A stretch of DNA of 64,000 nt, taken from assembly GCF_014191375.1 (NCBI RefSeq), contig NZ_JACHWN010000001.1, positions 992,001 through 1,056,000 of the forward strand, in the 5' to 3' direction. Position numbers and translations under genes: made by a program. This document shows positions 28,195-36,138 of this stretch, piece after piece. The notes under the pieces are model-generated. The model made no database searches. It was not told the DNA's origin and saw only the letters and a program-made list of their open reading frames with translations. This DNA is from Mesorhizobium sp. RMAD-H1. Its GTDB lineage: Bacteria; Pseudomonadota; Alphaproteobacteria; Rhizobiales; Rhizobiaceae. Numbering within the stretch: position 1 is the stretch's first letter; every line of letters starts with the position of its first letter.

Positions 28195-28548
28195 TCAGGT
28201 GCGTTCATTTGGTTGGGCGTCGAAGCCATAGGCGCGTTCGACACGGGCGATGCGAACGCGGTAGCCTTCGTACCATTGCTGGCGGCCAAGCTTCTGCGCC
28301 ATCAGATGCTCCACGTCGCGCTTCCATGCGCGGATGCTCTCTTCGTCTGCCCAAAACGAGTTGGTGATGCCGAAGCCGCTCCCGTCACGTGCGCTTTCCA
28401 CGCCCAGATAGCCGGGTTGTTTTGCGGCAAGCTCCGCCATGCGGGCGGCCATTTCACCATATCCCTCATCGCCGGGCAGACGCTGCGAGGCGAAGGTAAC
28501 GACGAAATAGGGCGGTTCTGACGTGTTAGCGAAGCGGTTGGAGGCCAT
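28195..28548 (-). CDS. Antibiotic biosynthesis monooxygenase (ABM) domain protein
   Basis: A 117-residue dimeric alpha-beta barrel protein. PPYFVVTFASQRLPGDEGYGEMAARMAELAAKQPGYLGVESARDGSGFGITNSFWADEESIRAWKRDVEH is the ABM pattern, ending in a C-terminal helix. ATG 28548 is preferred; 28584 would run the protein through a repeat-like tract. It is upstream of speB on the same strand, 18 bases away, and may be cotranscribed. Substrate is unknown. Confidence 0.85.
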   Translation of the reverse strand: MASNRFANTSEPPYFVVTFASQRLPGDEGYGEMAARMAELAAKQPGYLGVESARDGSGFGITNSFWADEESIRAWKRDVEHLMAQKLGRQQWYEGYRVRIARVERAYGFDAQPNERT

Positions 28549-28565
28549 GGGATATCCGGAAGGCG

Positions 28566-28624
28566 GTGAGCAGTGAGATAGCAAGAATAAGGATTTACTA
28601 TCTCACTATTCCCTATTTCACTAC
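28566..28624. repeat. Inverted repeat, second copy of the hppA-downstream element
   Basis: The left arm at about 28566-28590 (GTGAGCAGTGAGATAG) pairs with the right arm at 28595-28624, around the same GGATTT loop as at 4234-4239. The right arms of the two copies share CTCACTATTCCCTAT and a following TCACT. The element lies between the ABM gene start and the rpsI terminator. Confidence 0.6.
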
Positions 28625-28637
28625 ATCACGATGACAA

Positions 28638-28664
28638 CAAAAAAGCGGACCCGAAGGCCCGCTT
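28638..28664 (-). terminator. Intrinsic terminator of rplM-rpsI
   Basis: On the minus strand a GC-rich stem (AAGCGGGCC / GGTCCGCTT) with a TTCG loop is followed by a run of T. It lies 30 bases beyond the rpsI stop and fits a rho-independent terminator. Confidence 0.85.
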
Positions 28665-28693
28665 TTCCGTGAATTCCGTCCGAAGCGCGGAGA

Positions 28694-29176
28694 TCAGCGC
28701 TTGGAGAACTGGAACGAACGGCGGGCCTTCGCCTTGCCGTATTTCTTTCGCTCGACCACGCGGCTGTCACGGGTCAGGAAGCCGCCCTTCTTGAGAACCG
28801 CGCGCAGGGCCGGCTCGTAATAGGTCAGCGCCTTGGAGATGCCGTGACGCACGGCGCCCGCCTGGCCGGAGAGGCCACCGCCGGCGACGGTGGCGATCAC
28901 GTCGTACTGACCGGCGCGGTTGGCCGCAACGATCGGCTGCTGCAGGATCATCTGCAGAACCGGACGGGCGAAGTACTTCTCGAATTCCTTGTCATTGACG
29001 ATGATCTTGCCGGAGCCCGGCTTGACCCAGACGCGGGCGACCGCATCCTTGCGCTTGCCGGTCGCATAGGCACGGCCATGGGCATCGAGCTTCTGGACGT
29101 GAACCGGTGCGGCTTCGGCCTGCGCAGTACCTGCGACATTGCCGAGTTCTTCGAGCGAGTTGAGCTGCTCAGCCAT
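28694..29176 (-). CDS. rpsI: 30S ribosomal protein S9
   Basis: A 160-residue ribosomal protein. The S9 core starts at [44 protein letters not shown] and the C-terminal basic tail ending SFQFSKR are diagnostic. The about 30-residue N-terminal extension ([18 protein letters not shown]) is usual for alphaproteobacteria. It starts 2 bases after the rplM stop, so the two are coupled. Confidence 0.98.
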   Translation of the reverse strand: MAEQLNSLEELGNVAGTAQAEAAPVHVQKLDAHGRAYATGKRKDAVARVWVKPGSGKIIVNDKEFEKYFARPVLQMILQQPIVAANRAGQYDVIATVAGGGLSGQAGAVRHGISKALTYYEPALRAVLKKGGFLTRDSRVVERKKYGKAKARRSFQFSKR

Positions 29177-29178
29177 GA

Positions 29179-29643
29179 TTATGCGATCCTCTTGTTCTTG
29201 CGGTTCAGCGCGCCGACGTCGAGGACTTCAGGCTGCTGGGCTTCATGCGGATGGCTGGCGCCGGCGTAGACACGCAGGTTCTTCATCTGCCGGCGGCCGA
29301 GAGGCCCGCGCGGGATCATGCGTTCCACGGCCTTTTCGACGATGCGCTCGGGGAAGCGGCCCTCGAGGATCTGGCGCGCGGTGCGCTCCTTGATGCCGCC
29401 CGGATGTCCGGTGTGCCAGTAATATTTCTTGTCCTGGACCTTTTTGCCGGTCAGGACCACCTTGTCGGCATTGATGATGATGACATTGTCGCCATCGTCG
29501 ACATGCGGGGTGAAGGTGGCTTTGTGCTTGCCGCGCAGACGATTGGCGACGATGGTGGCGAGACGGCCGACGACGAGACCCTCGGCGTCGATCAGAACCC
29601 ACTTTTTCACCACTTCTGCCGGCTTCTGGGAGAAGGTTGTCAT
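29179..29643 (-). CDS. rplM: 50S ribosomal protein L13
   Basis: A 154-residue ribosomal protein. [35 protein letters not shown] and [22 protein letters not shown] are L13 signatures. The start [15 protein letters not shown] is standard for rhizobia. It heads the rplM-rpsI operon with a good promoter about 115 bases upstream. Confidence 0.98.
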   Translation of the reverse strand: MTTFSQKPAEVVKKWVLIDAEGLVVGRLATIVANRLRGKHKATFTPHVDDGDNVIIINADKVVLTGKKVQDKKYYWHTGHPGGIKERTARQILEGRFPERIVEKAVERMIPRGPLGRRQMKNLRVYAGASHPHEAQQPEVLDVGALNRKNKRIA

Positions 29644-29757
29644 GTTTCGATCCTTGAAAAATCCTTCATGGTGAAGGCATTTTTTGTTGCTTGCGTTGCC
29701 TGGGACCGGTCGGAACCGTCCTCGACAACAAAGAATGCGTTTCCGCATCCGTGCGGC

Positions 29758-29786
29758 CAGATACACGCAAGTCGCATTGCCGTCAA
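29758..29786 (-). promoter_or_regulatory. Sigma-70-type promoter of rplM-rpsI
   Basis: On the minus strand TTGACG (29781-29786) is separated by exactly 17 bases from TATCTG (29758-29763). This matches the alphaproteobacterial housekeeping promoter and leaves an untranslated leader of about 105 bases before rplM. Confidence 0.6.
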
Positions 29787-29847
29787 GCGTTTATTTATAC
29801 GGGTGTCTAGAAAAAATCAATAAAAACAATGCCTTGAATTTTTGGTA

Positions 29848-30333
29848 TTATAATACCGCATTGGGTGGCGCCGTTCCGGGCGGAATGGAATAGGTGGCGG
29901 TGGCATGCGCCACCATTTCGCCGTCCGCCGCGCTCATCATCGATATCTCCACCACGGCCAGGCGTTTTCCGAGTTTCAGGATACGGCAGAGGGCGTCGAT
30001 CCGTCCTGATGCAGGCCTGCGCAGGAAATTGATGTTGAGGTTCGTGGTCACCGCCAGCGCCACCGGTCCGATATGGGCGAGGATCGCCACATAGGCTGCA
30101 ATGTCGGCGAGTGCGAACAATGTGGGCCCCGAAACCGTGCCGCCGGGACGCAGGTGCCGCTCGTCGGCTTCGAGCCGCATCGAGGCCGTGCCGTCGCCGA
30201 TCGCGAGGATGGAATAGGTCGGCTGGCCGGGCGGGCTGCCGGCATTGACCTGCGGGAACTCCCGTTCGATGAAGTGGTTCAGTTCCTCGATGCTCATCAC
30301 GGGGTTGAGTTTGCTAAGCGAGGTTTGATCCAT
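29848..30333 (-). CDS. PaaI family thioesterase
   Basis: A 161-residue hotdog-fold protein. LEADERHLRPGGTVSGPTLFALADIAAYVAIL carries the family acidic catalytic position, and NLNINFLRRPASGRIDALCRIL the following strands. It probably hydrolyses acyl-CoA esters. The start at 30333 has GGGAGGA 3-4 bases upstream, better than 30369. It sits upstream of rplM on the same strand but is separated by the rplM promoter. Confidence 0.88.
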   Translation of the reverse strand: MDQTSLSKLNPVMSIEELNHFIEREFPQVNAGSPPGQPTYSILAIGDGTASMRLEADERHLRPGGTVSGPTLFALADIAAYVAILAHIGPVALAVTTNLNINFLRRPASGRIDALCRILKLGKRLAVVEISMMSAADGEMVAHATATYSIPPGTAPPNAVL

Positions 30334-30514
30334 GTATCCTCCCATTGTCGCCCGGATGTTATGGGGCATGGAGCGCCAGGGAAAGGGGAGAGAACGGCGG
30401 CCATAATTGAACCGGATTGCAAGGGATCTGAATCATGCCGTCAGAATTCAGGTTCAACCTATTGCATCCAAATCGTTTTTGATACCGGGGAACGCCAACG
30501 GAGTGGAAGGGTAC

Positions 30515-30942
30515 ATGCAGCACGACACTTATTCCGACGAATACCTCCGCGATATCCTGGGCTCGGTGAAGACGATTGCCATGGTCGGCGCTTCTCCGAA
30601 GCCGATTCGGCCGAGCTTCGGCGTCATGACCTTCCTGCTCGCCAGGGGCTACCGCGTCATCCCCGTCAATCCCGGAATTGCCGGCAGGGAGATCCAGGGG
30701 CAGATGACCTATGCCCGGCTTGCCGATATCGGGGAGGCGATCGACATGGTGGATGTCTTCCGCGCCTCCTCCGCATTGGCGGGAGTGGTCGACGAGGTGC
30801 TGGAGCTCCAGCCCTTGCCGAAAGTCATATGGACGCAGCTGGAGGTGCGCGACGACGAGGCGGCGGCGCGTGCGGAAGGGGCCGGCATCAAGGTTGTGAT
30901 GGACCGCTGCCCCGCGTCGAGTATCGACGGCTCATCGGCTGA
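30515..30942 (+). pseudogene. CoA-binding protein gene with apparent C-terminal frameshift
   Basis: The frame from ATG 30515 encodes a CoA_binding_2 Rossmann domain (TIAMVGASPKPIRPSFGVMTFLLARGYRVIPVNPG, DMVDVFRASSALAGVVDEVL, KVIWTQLEVRDDEAAARAEGAGIKVVMDRCP). After P it continues in an atypical frame for about 200 codons across the next gene. Adding one C to the run at 30910-30913 gives MDRCPRVEYRRLIG and a stop at 30940-30942, the expected family ending. The gene is therefore either truly frameshifted or carries a base-call error. Even as read, the CoA-binding core is complete. Confidence 0.75.
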
Positions 30943-30977
30943 CGGCGTCTTTTGCGCCGGATCGACAGGATGTGGGG

Positions 30978-32225
30978 ATGAACGATCTTTCTGGCGCCTT
31001 CACGGACGGCAAACGCATTGCGCTCTTCATCCGCGCGCTCAAAGGCAATGGCGCCGAGCGCTCGACCCTCAATCTGGGGCGGGCGCTCGCCGAACGCGGC
31101 ATCCCGGTCGATCTGCTGCTTGTCGAGGCAGAAGGCGAGTTTCTTTCCGAAATTCCGGATACGGTCCGTTTGGTGGAACTGAAACGCGGCTCCACTGCCG
31201 GGGCTCTGCCGTTGCTCCTGCGGCGGCCGCGCGATCTTCTTGGGCTTCTTTCGCTGGTCTTCGTGCCCCATTCGCCAAAGCCGCTGGGCGCCATCCCCGG
31301 CCTGGTTCGATATTTGCGCACCGAACGGCCGGCGGCGCTTCTCTCGGCTCTCGACTATGCCAATATCGCCGCCATCATCGCCGCCGATATCGCTGCGACA
31401 GGCACACGGGTCGTCATAAGCCAGCGCAACCATTTTTCGTCCGAAATGTCGGACAGGCGGGCCTGGCGCGCCCGGTTTGCGTGCCGTGTCTTCCGCCGGT
31501 TCTACTCCCGCGCTGCCCGCGTCGTCGCCGTATCGGAAAGCGTTGCCGATGATCTTGCGAAGGCATGCGATCTGCCGAGGGGGCAGGTGGTGACGGTCTA
31601 TAATGCCGTCGCCGGTCCCGTCCTCGATGCGAAGGCCGCCGAGCCGGTCGACCATCCATGGTTTGTGCCGGACGCGCCGCCGGTCGTCCTTGGCGTCGGC
31701 AAACTGAAGCCGCAAAAGGATTTTCCCACGCTTCTGCGGGCATTTGCCCTTCTGAGGCGGGAGCGCGAGGTGCGGCTGATGATTCTGGGTGAAGGCCCCG
31801 GCAGGGCCGCGCTCGAGACGCTTGCCCGCGAACTGGGCGTTGCGGGGGATGTCGCCCTTCCGGGCTTCGTGGCCAACCCGTTCCCCTATATGGCGAATGC
31901 CGGCCTTTTCGTGCTGTCGTCGACATTCGAGGGCTTGCCGGGCGTATTGGTCCAGGCGCTCGCCTGCGGCTGCCCGGTGGTCAGCACCGATTGCCCCGGC
32001 GGCTCGGCCGAAATTCTCGAACATGGCCGCTATGGTCCGCTGACGCCCGTCGGCGATGCCGAAGCGCTCGCCCGGGCCATGAAAGCCACGCTCGATGCCC
32101 CGCTGGACAGGAAACTGCTGAAGGAACGCGGGAATTTCTTTTCGCCCGACCGCGCCGTGGACGGCTATCTCGATGTCCTGCTCGCAACCAGGCTGCCGCG
32201 CGCACAGGCCTTGAAAGGCAGATGA
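30978..32225 (+). CDS. Glycosyltransferase family 4/1 protein
   Basis: A 415-residue GT-B glycosyltransferase. N-terminal KRIALFIRALKGNGAERSTLNLGRAL is the acceptor domain. The C-domain includes VVLGVGKLKPQKDFPTLLRAFALL and FVLSSTFEGLPGVLVQALACGCPVVSTDCPGG. The EX7E motif has glutamine in the second position, a variant common in this subgroup. ATG 30978 has GTGGGG just upstream. It stands alone, away from the exopolysaccharide locus, so its product is unclear. Confidence 0.92.
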   Translation: MNDLSGAFTDGKRIALFIRALKGNGAERSTLNLGRALAERGIPVDLLLVEAEGEFLSEIPDTVRLVELKRGSTAGALPLLLRRPRDLLGLLSLVFVPHSPKPLGAIPGLVRYLRTERPAALLSALDYANIAAIIAADIAATGTRVVISQRNHFSSEMSDRRAWRARFACRVFRRFYSRAARVVAVSESVADDLAKACDLPRGQVVTVYNAVAGPVLDAKAAEPVDHPWFVPDAPPVVLGVGKLKPQKDFPTLLRAFALLRREREVRLMILGEGPGRAALETLARELGVAGDVALPGFVANPFPYMANAGLFVLSSTFEGLPGVLVQALACGCPVVSTDCPGGSAEILEHGRYGPLTPVGDAEALARAMKATLDAPLDRKLLKERGNFFSPDRAVDGYLDVLLATRLPRAQALKGR

Positions 32226-32350
32226 TTGCCGGTCTGTTTTTCGCTGTTTTTCCTCCTTTTCGCGTCCTTTCCGGAATGAATTGCTTTGATTTCCGGCAAG
32301 GCGCTGGCCATAGATAGCGATTAACGGAAAAGACCATCAGCGGAGGAATC

Positions 32351-33637
32351 ATGGCTAAACGTGCTCCTGGTATAGAAACGCTCGCCGTTCACGCCGGCGC
32401 CAGGCCCGACCCGACGACCGGCGCCCGTGCCACGCCGATCTACCAGACGACCTCGTTCGTCTTCGAGGATGCGGACCATGCGGCCTCGCTCTTCGGGCTG
32501 CAGGCTTTCGGCAATATCTATACGCGCATCACCAATCCGACCCAGGCCGTGCTGGAGGAGCGCATCGCCGCGCTCGAGGGCGGCACGGCGGCGCTGGCGA
32601 CGGCCTCCGGCCATGCCGCCCAGCTTCTGGTCTTTCACACGCTGATGCAGCCGGGCGATAATTTCGTTGCCGCCAACAAGCTTTACGGCGGCTCGATCAA
32701 CCAGTTCGGCCAGGCCTTCAAGTCCTTCGGCTGGGAGGTGCGCTGGGCCGATGCGGACGATCCGGCCTCCTTCGAGACCCTGATCGACGAGCGCACCCGC
32801 GCCATCTTCGTCGAAAGCATCGCCAATCCCGGCGGAATCATCGTCGATCTCGATGCGGTCGCTGCCGTCGCGCGCAAGCACGGCATTCCGCTCGTCGTCG
32901 ACAACACGCTCGCCTCGCCCTACCTCATCCGCCCCATTGAGCACGGCGCCGATATTGTCGTCCATTCGCTGACGAAATTCATCGGCGGCCACGGCAATTC
33001 CATGGGTGGCATCATTGTCGATGGCGGCACGTTCGACTGGTCGAAATCCGGCAGATATCCGCTGCTGTCGGAGCCCCGGCCCGAATATGCCGGCATGGTC
33101 CTGCACCAGGCCTTCGGCAGCATCGCCTTCGCCATCGCCGCCCGCGTCCTCGGCATGCGCGATCTGGGCCCGGCGATCTCGCCCTTCAACGCCTTCCAGC
33201 TGCTGACGGGCGTCGAGACGCTGCCGCTGCGCATGCAGCGCCATTGCGACAATGCGCTGGTCGTCGCCGGCTGGCTGGAAAAGCACGACAAGGTCTCCTG
33301 GGTTTCCTATTCCGCCCTGCCCAAGGACAAATATCATGCACTCCAGCAGAAATATTCGCCCCGGGGAGGCGGCGCGGTGCTGACCTTCGGCCTGAAGGGC
33401 GGCTATGAGGCGGGCGTGAAGCTCGTCGGCAGCCTGGAGCTCTTTTCGCACCTCGCCAATATCGGCGATACGCGCTCGCTCGTCATCCATCCCGCCTCGA
33501 CCACACACCGCCAGCTCTCCGACGAGCAGAAGATCGCGGCAGGCGCCGGGCCGGATGTGGTCCGCCTTTCCATCGGCATCGAGGATGCGAACGATATCAT
33601 CGCCGATCTGGACCAGGCCCTGGCGAAGGCGGGGTGA
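32351..33637 (+). CDS. metY: O-acetylhomoserine aminocarboxypropyltransferase
   Basis: A 428-residue PLP enzyme of the Cys/Met metabolism family that makes homocysteine from O-acetylhomoserine and sulfide. The Schiff-base lysine is K209 in SLTKFIGGHG. YTRITNPTQAVLEERIAALEGG and FVESIANPGGIIVDLDA are family motifs. The length and the YSPRGGGAVLTFGLKGG insertion fit MetY rather than the shorter MetB/MetZ. The cupin gene follows immediately. Confidence 0.94.
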   Translation: MAKRAPGIETLAVHAGARPDPTTGARATPIYQTTSFVFEDADHAASLFGLQAFGNIYTRITNPTQAVLEERIAALEGGTAALATASGHAAQLLVFHTLMQPGDNFVAANKLYGGSINQFGQAFKSFGWEVRWADADDPASFETLIDERTRAIFVESIANPGGIIVDLDAVAAVARKHGIPLVVDNTLASPYLIRPIEHGADIVVHSLTKFIGGHGNSMGGIIVDGGTFDWSKSGRYPLLSEPRPEYAGMVLHQAFGSIAFAIAARVLGMRDLGPAISPFNAFQLLTGVETLPLRMQRHCDNALVVAGWLEKHDKVSWVSYSALPKDKYHALQQKYSPRGGGAVLTFGLKGGYEAGVKLVGSLELFSHLANIGDTRSLVIHPASTTHRQLSDEQKIAAGAGPDVVRLSIGIEDANDIIADLDQALAKAG

Positions 33638-33640
33638 CCC

Positions 33641-33993
33641 ATGGCGGCGCGCCCTCTGTTTCTCCCGGTCGATACGGATCATGCCGCGGTGGAGGAGGGG
33701 CGCCGCCCGCCGACCGGGTCATTTCCGGCGATCCGAAATTCCGCACCTGGAATGTCGAGGAGGCCGAAGGCGGTCTCTATGCCGGCATATGGGAGGCGAC
33801 CCCGGGCAAATGGCGTATCCAGTATGACGAATGGGAGTTCTGCCATATCCTTTCCGGCGTCTCGGTCATCACCGAGGAGGGTGGCGAGGCGGTCACGCTG
33901 CGCGCCGGGGACAGCTTCATCCTGCGCCCCGGCTTCAGGGGGACGTGGGAGGTGATCGAGACAACGCGGAAGGAATATGTGATCAGGATTTGA
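33641..33993 (+). pseudogene. Cupin-domain protein gene with apparent frameshift
   Basis: The start MAARPLFLPVDTDHAAVEEG lies in the frame of ATG 33641, only 3 bases after metY, but the cupin core (RVISGDPKFRTWN, KWRIQYDEWEFCHILSG, GDSFILRPGFRGTWEVIETTRKEY) is in another frame. One extra G in the run near 33700 would join them as EEGAPPADRV. The core fits a small cupin_3 (EutQ-like) protein of about 115 residues. A GTG start at 33634 in the core frame is possible but gives an odd N-terminus. A decayed second copy lies at 35396-35776. Confidence 0.7.
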
Positions 33994-34232
33994 GATGGCG
34001 CCGTAACGGCGACAATGACCTCTGGATACGACAGGAAGTCAACGCGGGCCTTCAACGCCCTGATCGCCGCAAGCTCATCCTCAATCGCTGCAGCCTCGTT
34101 CTCAAAGCCATGGCTTGCCTGCATGTTCATCCCGAACGCAGGCGTGGTGCGGGAAACGCGGCACGACGCAGTGCTTTGGCCCGGTCGTTCCCAGCGGTCT
34201 CCGGCATCTGCTCATTCATGCGCTTGGAAAGG
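33994..34232. other. Gap after cupin with possible gene remnant on minus strand
   Basis: On the minus strand, codons from 34130 read MNMQASHGFENEAAAIEDEL and ALKARVDFLSYPEVIVAV, which look protein-like, but the frame then runs antisense into the cupin gene. A second short frame from about 34222 (MNEQMPETAGNDRAKALRRA) stops before it. This may be a broken small gene. I cannot name a family. Confidence 0.3.
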
Positions 34233-34257
34233 AAAAAGCGGGAGTGCTGCCTCCCGC
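34233..34257 (-). terminator. Intrinsic terminator of cytochrome c peroxidase gene
   Basis: On the minus strand GCGGGAG pairs with CTCCCGC around a 6-base loop and is followed by TTTTT. It lies 33 bases past the peroxidase stop. Confidence 0.75.
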
Positions 34258-34289
34258 CTTGCGGCAAGCGTCGCTGCCAATCCTTCCGG

Positions 34290-35381
34290 TTATTGGGCGC
34301 CCTGTAAGGTATTCGGCGCCATCAGCACGGGCCGCGGAGTGGTCGGCGTGCTGGCCGGCAACAGCGGATAGGTCACATCCGGCTGCTCGCCGGTCAGCGT
34401 ATGCAGGAAGGCCACGATCGCCTCGACCTCATCCGCCTGGAGTTCGGTGCCCAGCTGCGAAGTCGACATGATTTCGACCGCCTGCTTGAGATCCCATACC
34501 CGCCCGCTGTGGAAATAGGGGGCGGTGAGCGCCACGTTGCGCAGCGAAGGTGCGCGGAAGACATATTCATCGCTCGCCGTTTCTGTGACCGCAAAGCGGC
34601 CCTTGTCGTCCGGCGGCAGGATCTCCGCGCCTGGTTGCTCGACCACGCCGAACGCGTAGTATTCGCCGCCGCCGACATTGATGCCGTTGTGGCAGGAGGC
34701 GCAGCCGCGATCGATGAACAGGCGCAGCCCTTTCTTTTCCGTGCCGTTCAGCGCCGCGAGATTGCCCTCCAGATATTGGTCGAAGCGCGCGCCGGGGGTG
34801 ATCAGCGTCGCTTCAAACGCCTCGATCGCCTTGGCGACATTGTCGAATGTCAGCGTTTCTTCCTCACCCGGGAAGGCACGTTCGAACAGCTTGCGGTATT
34901 CCGGCATGCTGTTGAGCACGGCCAACACGCGATCCGGCGTGGCGTTCATCTCGACCGCAGCCTGGATAGGCCCCTTCGCCTGCTCGCGCAGGTCCTGCGC
35001 GCGACCGTCCCAGAACTGCGCGATGTTGAAGAACGCGTTGAAGACGGTCGGCGCGTTGCGCGGTCCGCTCTGCCAACCATGGCCGATGGAAGTCTCCAGT
35101 CCATCCACGCCGCCCATGCCGAGATTGTGGCAGGTATTGCAGCTCAACAGATGACTGGACGACAGGCGCGGCTCGAAGAACAGCATCTTGCCGAGTTCCG
35201 CCTTGTCGCGCGTGATCGGGTTGTTGGCCGGCGCGGGCTGGACTGTCGGGATCGGCTTGAACATGGACGTCGCGTCGGCGCGCAGGGCCTCGTCGTCGAT
35301 TGTTTGGGAATTATTCTGCGCTGCGGCCGGCCCGCCGATCACAATTGCGGCTGCAAGCGCCCAGGCTAGCTTTTGTCTCAT
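34290..35381 (-). CDS. Di-heme cytochrome c peroxidase family protein
   Basis: A 363-residue periplasmic protein. A signal peptide (residues 1-21, ending PAAAQ) precedes two heme-binding motifs, CNTCH at 81-85 and CASCH at 227-231. Q-F-W-D-G-R near 122-127 and PYFHSGRVWDL near the C-terminus are typical of bacterial peroxidases and MauG relatives. It probably reduces hydrogen peroxide using cytochrome c electrons, though MauG-like activity cannot be excluded. It is bracketed by two cupin gene copies in direct orientation. Confidence 0.92.
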   Translation of the reverse strand: MRQKLAWALAAAIVIGGPAAAQNNSQTIDDEALRADATSMFKPIPTVQPAPANNPITRDKAELGKMLFFEPRLSSSHLLSCNTCHNLGMGGVDGLETSIGHGWQSGPRNAPTVFNAFFNIAQFWDGRAQDLREQAKGPIQAAVEMNATPDRVLAVLNSMPEYRKLFERAFPGEEETLTFDNVAKAIEAFEATLITPGARFDQYLEGNLAALNGTEKKGLRLFIDRGCASCHNGINVGGGEYYAFGVVEQPGAEILPPDDKGRFAVTETASDEYVFRAPSLRNVALTAPYFHSGRVWDLKQAVEIMSTSQLGTELQADEVEAIVAFLHTLTGEQPDVTYPLLPASTPTTPRPVLMAPNTLQGAQ

Positions 35382-35395
35382 CGTCTTTCTCCATT

Positions 35396-35776
35396 ATGGC
35401 TCAAACGACCGCAGCCACGATAGAGACGAGCGGAGCAGTATATTTTGCGGTAGATCATGAGGCTCCCGTCAGCGACCTTTTGCCGCTCAACCCTGCCATT
35501 GCGGGGTGATTCCGGTGGCGGAGCGCGACGGCACTTCTCCGGCAGCCGGACATTCTGCATCTGGAATATCGGTATCCGGGAAGCGATACGGGGAAAATGG
35601 CGCATCCAGTACGATGAATGGGAGTTCTGCCACGTCCTCTCGGGCATCTCCGTCATCACGCAGGAAAGGCGCCCGGCAGTCACGCTACGCGCGGGCGACA
35701 GCTTCGTGCTGCGCCCCGGTTTCGGGGGGACGTGGGAGGTGATTGAAACGACGCGGAAGATGTGATCAGGATTTGA
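35396..35776 (+). pseudogene. Decayed duplicate of the cupin gene
   Basis: From about 35545 the DNA aligns closely with the cupin at 33641-33993, including KWRIQYDEWEFCHVLSG, LRAGDSFVLRPGF and GTWEVIETTRK. It lacks about 30 bases after the TWN-equivalent position. It also lacks 4 bases near 35757, which puts a stop after TTRKM; the original ending GATCAGGATTTGA still follows out of frame. The intact-looking start at 35396 stops after 37 codons. This is a non-functional duplicate. Confidence 0.75.
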
Positions 35777-35824
35777 GCGCGGCGGGCAGGGGAATTGCGT
35801 GAGACGGGGCGTTGACTTCCGCGT

Positions 35825-36124
35825 TCATGTCGCGCGTGGATGTCCCACTTCATAGACGCGAAGATTGCGTTCGCCGATGCCGAGTTTCGGCCACTCCGCG
35901 CGCCATTCAGCCAAGTGCTCCGAGGCAAAATGCCGATCCAGCGCCGCCTGATCGCGCCACATTTCCTTGACGTGAACAAGCCCCGGATCGAGGACGTCTT
36001 CCGCGTAGGAATATTCCTCGCAGCCATCCTCGGCGCGGCTGGCCGAAACCATCCGCGCCATCACCGGACGGGCCGCCCTCAGATTTTCGGGCGGCAGGCG
36101 GATCGTTCCGATGATGAGCAGCAT
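35825..36124 (-). CDS. YgiN/ABM-type putative monooxygenase
   Basis: A 99-residue ABM-fold protein: MLLIIGTIRLPPENLRAARPVMARMVSASRAEDGCEEYSYAEDVLDPGLVHVKEMWRDQAALDRHFASEHLAEW is characteristic of YgiN-like quinol monooxygenases. ATG 36124 is preferred because AAGGAGGT lies about 8 bases upstream; that Shine-Dalgarno sits beside the stop of the upstream P450 gene. The two are therefore very likely cotranscribed. Substrate is unknown. Confidence 0.87.
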   Translation of the reverse strand: MLLIIGTIRLPPENLRAARPVMARMVSASRAEDGCEEYSYAEDVLDPGLVHVKEMWRDQAALDRHFASEHLAEWRAEWPKLGIGERNLRVYEVGHPRAT

Positions 36125-36138
36125 GCAGTCCACCTCCT

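Noticed and set aside
31000-31552. Run-on of the CoA-binding frame to 31552
   Set aside because: It overlaps the glycosyltransferase gene and looks like shadow translation; best explained by a one-base shift at 30910-30913.
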